Assembly: GCA_023395775.1 (NCBI GenBank)
Contig: JAEWYA010000088.1
Location: 1 to 5,707, forward strand
Reading direction: 5' to 3'
Length of the DNA stretch: 5,707 nucleotides
DNA from: Bacillota bacterium
GTDB lineage: Bacteria > Bacillota > Clostridia > Oscillospirales > Oscillospiraceae
Positions 5,010 to 5,707 of this stretch are shown piece after piece. The notes under the pieces were generated by a model. The model saw nothing but the letters and a program-made list of their open reading frames with translations. It searched no databases and was not told the DNA's origin. Positions within the stretch are counted from its first letter, which is position 1. Every line of letters starts with the position of its first letter. Made by a program: the position numbers and the translations under genes.

Positions 5010-5014
5010 CCTCC
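5010..5014 (-). promoter_or_regulatory. Ribosome binding site of moaA
   Basis: GGAGG, 5 nt before the ATG at 5004. Its first two bases are the last two of the 26-bp shared element. An ACCT inside that element (5029-5032) can pair with AGGT here (5009-5012), a short possible block on translation. Confidence 0.7.
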
Positions 5015-5038
5015 GTGATACTCAATTAAGGTGAACGA
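5013..5038 (-). repeat. 26-bp element shared with the modA leader, moaA copy
   Basis: On the minus strand it reads TCGTT-C-ACCT-TAA-TTGAGTATCACGG, 22 of 26 identical to 1702-1727. It begins 4 nt after the -10 box of the moaA promoter and runs into the ribosome binding site, so it covers the predicted transcription start and nearly the whole leader. Such a position suits either a repressor operator or an RNA-level control element. Confidence 0.6.
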
Positions 5039-5042
5039 AATG

Positions 5043-5071
5043 AGTGTAGCATTTCTGCTGATAGAAGTCAA
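5043..5071 (-). promoter_or_regulatory. Promoter of moaA
   Basis: A housekeeping-sigma promoter: TTGACT (5066-5071), a 17-nt spacer, TACACT (5043-5048), with an extended -10 TG one base before it. The start is expected near 5036, giving a leader of about 32 nt. Confidence 0.75.
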
Positions 5072-5093
5072 GAAAAGAGAGAACTTTACCTCC

Positions 5094-5122
5094 TTGACGG
5101 GACTTCCGGCACGTGTTATTCT
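5094..5122 (+). promoter_or_regulatory. Promoter of yqeC
   Basis: TTGACG (5094-5099), a 17-nt spacer and TATTCT (5117-5122), with TG one base before the -10 (5114-5115). The start is expected near 5129. It is back-to-back with the moaA promoter, with 22 nt between the two -35 boxes. Confidence 0.75.
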
Positions 5123-5160
5123 TTTAAGAGAAGAACGGAGGGGAAGAGACGATAGACTGG

Positions 5161-5707
5161 GTGCGTACGCTTCAAATTCGCCCCGGAGTCACCGCAGTAA
5201 TCGGTGGGGGAGGAAAGACCTCTCTTTTGTGGACGCTGGGGGAAGAACTGGCGAAAAAGGGCCGCAAAGTGCTGCTATGCACCACCACGAAGATTTTCCC
5301 GTTCGACGGACTGCCCTGTGTGACGGAGACGGGAACGGACGCGCTGCTGGCGGCACGGGCGCGGAGGAACTTGGTCTGCGCCGGGACGCTTCTGGATAGC
5401 GGCAAGCTGACTGCTCCGGCGGCGCCTATGGCGCAGCTTCAAACGCTGTTTGACTACGTGCTTGTGGAGGCTGACGGCTCGGCGCACCTTCCTCTGAAAG
5501 CCCATGCGCCCCACGAGCCGATGATCCCGATGGAGGCGGTGCAGACGATCTATGTGGTGGGGGCCTCCGGTTTCGGAAAACCCATCCGGGAGGCGGCTCA
5601 CCGTCCGGAGCTGTATGCCAGACTGGCGGGCGCGTCGGAGACGGACCCCGTTACGCCGGAACTGGCCGCCGCCGTTGTGGCGGGGGGGGAGCGGGACCGC
5701 CGGGGGG
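5161..5707 (+). CDS. yqeC: YqeC, selenium-dependent Mo hydroxylase accessory protein (3' end cut off)
   Basis: The visible 182 residues open with MRTLQIRPGVTAVIGGGGKT, giving a P-loop GGGGKTS (15-21) as in nucleotide-binding proteins. There follow CTTTKIF (40-46), the family hallmark VEADGSAHLPLKAHAPHEP (102-120) and VVGASGFGKPI (132-142). The YqeC family is linked by gene context to selenium-dependent molybdenum hydroxylases; its biochemical role is not settled. It diverges from moaA, with its own strong promoter. The start is uncertain. GTG at 5161 is the only ATG/GTG/TTG codon between the in-frame stop at 5125 and the P-loop, but GGAGGGG (5137-5143) is 17 nt away. An ATA at 5152 sits 8 nt from it and would give IDWVRTLQ, much like a normal N-terminus. 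An 8-G run near 5682 precedes a less typical VAGGERDRR, so a late frame error cannot be excluded. Confidence 0.88.
   Translation, partial: MRTLQIRPGVTAVIGGGGKTSLLWTLGEELAKKGRKVLLCTTTKIFPFDGLPCVTETGTDALLAARARRNLVCAGTLLDSGKLTAPAAPMAQLQTLFDYVLVEADGSAHLPLKAHAPHEPMIPMEAVQTIYVVGASGFGKPIREAAHRPELYARLAGASETDPVTPELAAAVVAGGERDRRG

Overview
This window holds a molybdenum-cofactor (Moco) and molybdate-uptake gene cluster from a GC-rich bacterium. The layout (moaA, moaC, a small stand-alone MOSC protein, a short MoeA-like molybdopterin-binding protein, modA, modB, and a divergent yqeC), the lipoprotein-type ModA and the strong AGGAGG-type ribosome binding sites suggest a Firmicute of the class Clostridia, probably an Oscillospiraceae-type gut anaerobe. 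That assignment is inferred from gene content and style, not from a database match.

Region by region. Bases 1-595 (minus) carry modB, cut by the window start. Bases 724-1602 (minus) carry modA. Bases 1603-1766 are a structured-looking leader/intercistronic region ahead of modA. Bases 1767-2789, 2786-3229 and 3231-3713 (all minus) are a tightly packed MoeA-like / MOSC / moaC unit, transcribed in the order moaC, MOSC, MoeA-like. Bases 3714-4059 are a gene-free stretch filled with perfect hairpins and tandem repeats. Bases 4060-5004 (minus) are moaA. Bases 5005-5160 hold two back-to-back promoters, one for moaA (minus) and one for yqeC (plus). From 5161 to the end runs the 5' part of yqeC.

How the genes fit together. 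ModA (lipoprotein receptor) and ModB (permease) bring molybdate into the cell; the ATPase ModC is not in the window. MoaA and MoaC make cyclic pyranopterin monophosphate from GTP, the first stage of Moco synthesis. The MoeA-like and MOSC proteins probably act late, on molybdopterin/Moco or its sulfuration. YqeC belongs to a family tied to selenium-dependent molybdenum hydroxylases, which suggests that the cofactor made here is destined at least partly for such enzymes.

The most notable unexplained signals are: (1) a 26-bp element (22/26 identical) that sits just before or over the start of the moaA transcript and again in the modA leader; (2) a roughly 120-bp composite repeat between moaC and moaA, in which hairpins keep their flanks while both arms of the core have changed together; and (3) a modA leader with several nested and mutually exclusive stems, no evident promoter of its own, and a strong hairpin at its upstream edge.
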